A DNA stretch of 7,735 bases from an uncultured Prevotella sp. (GTDB lineage: Bacteria > Bacteroidota > Bacteroidia > Bacteroidales > Bacteroidaceae). Positions 5,861 to 7,735 of this stretch are shown here, piece after piece. The notes beneath the pieces are model-generated. The model ran no database searches. It was not told where the DNA came from and saw only the letters and a list, made by a program, of their open reading frames with translations. Position numbers and translations under genes: made by a program. The first letter of the stretch is position 1. Each line of letters starts with the position of its first letter. The DNA is taken from contig CALZMK010000057.1 of assembly GCA_945788545.1 (NCBI GenBank), positions 1 through 7,735 of the forward strand. Direction: 5' to 3'.

Positions 5861-7369
5861 ATGAAAAAGATTTTTACTATCATGGCATTATGCCTTTTTG
5901 TATTGTGCGCTTATGCACAGAACTACACGCTCCGCACCCTCACATTCGAGGACGCAGACTATGTTTCCACAACCCCCAACTATCTTGGTTTCTACAACTG
6001 GTCATCGCTCATCGACTCACCGCAGTATGGCGGCGACCTCCTCTACGGAGAGAACCATGGAGATACCACACAACAGTATTCAGACGTAAACTATCGCTGG
6101 TATGACAACGGAAATACTTATCTCTACTCTGAACTTCCCGAGAACTGGGGAACTAAGATGTACTGGGGTGGTGGACATGCCATTTCCAACTATTGGAATG
6201 GTAACCTGTCTGACGGAGATTATTCGCACCAACTTTCCGTATATGTTCCCAACAACAGCGGAAACGGACAAGGAGGACACGGGCATAACGGTTCAAACAA
6301 TTTCTGTGTACACTATGGCTATCATGATGATTCAGGTTACTCAGCTGACAATTTGCCATTTATCTGTTTTGCTGATAGCGTAGAACGTACTATACAAGGC
6401 ATGTACATAGACAATACAACATATTTTGTCAATAGCATTACAAATGGCAATGGATTAACCACATCTCTTTCTTCCACACAATATGTAAGAGTTGTAGCTA
6501 CCGGATACAAACTTGATGGAACACAAACTGAATCAGTGAGCAAAAATCTTGCAGTGGGTAATAGTTTTATAAACGATTGGGACTATTGGAATCTTAGTGA
6601 TCTTAGTAGTGTTTATAAGGTGACATTTAATATAGTCAGCAATTGTGAAAATGAATACGGAATGTCACAACCTGCCTATTTCTGCTATGATGATGTAACC
6701 GTCAGAGTCAATAATGAAGAGGGTTCTTTCTCATCTGCAATAATGACACGTCAAAACAATGCGAGCCAATCGGATGAATCCTTGAGGTGTTTCACTGTAA
6801 CAACCGATCCAGATGGATGTGTTCTTTCAGGCGATGTACCGACAGATGTTAAAATTTCATTAACTCACAATGGAAAGTCTTCTTTACAACATTATCTTCA
6901 TGGCGGTGATAACAATATTATAACTATTGAAGGTCTTTCGCCAAATATGGAAATACAAAAAATAGAAACCAATATTTTTATAGATGATTTGTTTGGTATT
7001 TCTGAGATTACTGCGTCAATCGGAGACAACGAGATTGCAAAGTTAAGTATGCAGGGACTGTTTGCAGGTGCTGACGAAAGTTTCATTATTGCAGAAAATG
7101 ACAAGACATACGAACTGAGCTTAGACGAAAGCGTATCGCACTTGTGTACAGACAATCTCATCATTACCCAAACATGTGCGGCAGAATATGCTGGAACGCA
7201 CTATTTCAATATCTACTACACCTTGTCAGCCCCCACGGGTATAAGCAATGTCATTGACAGCGACAATGAGCGTAAAGACAATTCTTATTATTCACTTGGC
7301 GGCACACGGGTTGCCAATCCAACCAAGGGTCTATATATCCAGAACGGAAAGAAGATTCTCATCAAATAA
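5861..7369 (+). CDS. DUF4465 secreted protein with unknown second domain and C-terminal sorting-type tail
   Basis: Secreted protein of unknown function, 502 residues. Residues 1-20 are a type I signal peptide (MKKIFTIMALCLFVLCAYAQ, cleavage near AYA). Residues 27-285 match the DUF4465 pattern: LTFED at the start, WGGGHAISNYWNG (102-114), DYSHQLSVYVP (120-130), a His-rich GHNGSNNFCVHYGYHDD stretch (141-157), and closing strand FCYDDVTVRV (274-283). Residues about 305-455 form a second region that I do not recognise, with strand-like repeats. Residues 477-502 (YSLGGTRV then GLYIQNGKKILIK) repeat the tail type of the preceding protein. The gene follows that protein after 19 bases and precedes the operon's terminal hairpin. 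Membership in a riboswitch-controlled B12 operon suggests a role in cobamide binding or delivery at the surface, but this is inference. GC content falls sharply from about 6290 to 7180, unlike the rest of the operon. Confidence 0.8.
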   Translation: MKKIFTIMALCLFVLCAYAQNYTLRTLTFEDADYVSTTPNYLGFYNWSSLIDSPQYGGDLLYGENHGDTTQQYSDVNYRWYDNGNTYLYSELPENWGTKMYWGGGHAISNYWNGNLSDGDYSHQLSVYVPNNSGNGQGGHGHNGSNNFCVHYGYHDDSGYSADNLPFICFADSVERTIQGMYIDNTTYFVNSITNGNGLTTSLSSTQYVRVVATGYKLDGTQTESVSKNLAVGNSFINDWDYWNLSDLSSVYKVTFNIVSNCENEYGMSQPAYFCYDDVTVRVNNEEGSFSSAIMTRQNNASQSDESLRCFTVTTDPDGCVLSGDVPTDVKISLTHNGKSSLQHYLHGGDNNIITIEGLSPNMEIQKIETNIFIDDLFGISEITASIGDNEIAKLSMQGLFAGADESFIIAENDKTYELSLDESVSHLCTDNLIITQTCAAEYAGTHYFNIYYTLSAPTGISNVIDSDNERKDNSYYSLGGTRVANPTKGLYIQNGKKILIK

Positions 7370-7381
7370 TCCAACCATTTT

Positions 7382-7436
7382 TTCACAGCTAATAGGTAAT
7401 CAGCCGACATTGCGGCTGATTACCTATTGTTGTGAA
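7382..7436 (+). terminator. long hairpin at the 3' end of the B12 operon
   Basis: AATAGGTAATCAGCCG at 7391-7406 and CGGCTGATTACCTATT at 7413-7428 are a perfect 16-bp inverted repeat around the loop ACATTG. After a small internal mismatch (GCT against GT), TTCACA (7382-7387) pairs with TGTGAA (7431-7436). The hairpin begins 12 bases after the stop codon of the last gene. There is no U-run directly downstream on either strand, so it may act as a non-canonical terminator or as a 3'-end protecting stem. Bidirectional function is possible but unsupported. Confidence 0.65.
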
Positions 7437-7735
7437 GAAATACTAATTCCTAAGAATCCAATCTCAGTACCCTTATCGGTTTGTCGGCCCCCGTGATAAA
7501 GTTTGCTGTAAAAGGCTGTTTCTCCAGTTGGGTTGGCATTTAAAGACTATCTACTATTGTTAATTACAAAGCTGCGGGTGATAGAAATCGCTGTAGACGA
7601 ATGGTATAAACAATATCAGAAAACCAGGCGAAATGAGATAAAAAAGAAAAAACTTTCTTCATTTGATGATTTCTAATTTTTCCTTAATTCCGCAACACTT
7701 TGATTTAACTTTATTTATAAGTTCCTGAGCAACAA
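7437..7735. other. 3' intergenic region without a convincing gene
   Basis: About 300 AT-rich bases follow the operon hairpin. A plus-strand open frame (7512-7676) ends with V-I-E-I-A-V-D-E-W-Y-K-Q-Y-Q, then a lysine-rich stretch, then L-S-S-F-D-D-F and a stop at 7674-7676. It has no ATG and could be the tail of a lost gene. On the minus strand an ATG at 7539 opens 29 codons to a stop at 7450-7452. Neither resembles a family I know. TAACTTTA at 7706-7713 differs by one base from the -7 consensus but lacks a well-spaced -33 element. No tRNA or repeat was recognised. Confidence 0.4.

Noticed and set aside
7248..7496. 82-codon plus-strand ORF running over the end of the last gene
   Set aside because: It overlaps the DUF4465 gene in another frame and continues through the terminal hairpin; its translation shows no protein-like features.
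7706..7713. TAACTTTA as a promoter -7 element for a gene beyond the window
   Set aside because: It differs from TAnnTTTG at the last base and has no TTTG at about 19-21 bases upstream; AT-rich sequence makes such matches common.
1..7735. CRISPR arrays, tRNA or rRNA genes, insertion-sequence ends
   Set aside because: No regularly spaced repeats, tRNA-like folds, rRNA segments or transposase motifs with terminal inverted repeats were seen by reading the sequence.

Overview
The window reads as a piece of a Bacteroidota chromosome, most likely from Prevotella or a close relative in the Prevotellaceae. The basis is an exact TAnnTTTG -7 element, no Shine-Dalgarno sequences, A-rich gaps before start codons, a SusC/BtuB-type receptor with a Bacteroidota lipoprotein partner, and two proteins with the C-terminal tail (YDLTGRRV...GLYIRNGKK type) common in Prevotella secreted proteins. 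No species can be named from sequence alone.

Layout. Positions 1-1297 hold a 5'-damaged gene of the AAA-ATPase-like / PD-(D/E)XK nuclease family (DUF1703 type). Its Walker B motif and nuclease motif are present, but the Walker A part is missing and stop codons or a frame change lie at about 41-57. Positions 1298-1623 are regulatory: a Bacteroidota promoter (1333-1364) followed by a clear cobalamin riboswitch with B12 box (1551-1566) and a downstream hairpin whose loop can pair back into the aptamer. Positions 1624-7369 are four closely spaced plus-strand genes. They are a BtuB-like TonB-dependent receptor, a BtuG-like beta-propeller lipoprotein, a secreted 'cell surface protein' of a family I associate with Bacteroidota B12 and TonB-receptor loci, and a DUF4465 protein. 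Intergenic gaps are 12, 3 and 19 bases, so they probably form one operon. A long 3' hairpin (7382-7436) marks its likely end. Positions 7437-7735 contain no convincing gene.

How the genes work together (inference from known families). When cobamide is scarce the riboswitch allows expression. The surface lipoprotein BtuG captures the corrinoid and hands it to BtuB, which imports it across the outer membrane using TonB energy. The third and fourth proteins are exported and carry sorting-type tails rather than lipid anchors, so they are candidate extra cobamide-capture or receptor-associated factors. The periplasmic binding protein and ABC transporter (BtuF, BtuC, BtuD) are not in the window.

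The most interesting points are the two accessory proteins of unknown function under B12 control, and a sharp drop in GC content inside the DUF4465 gene that suggests a chimeric origin.
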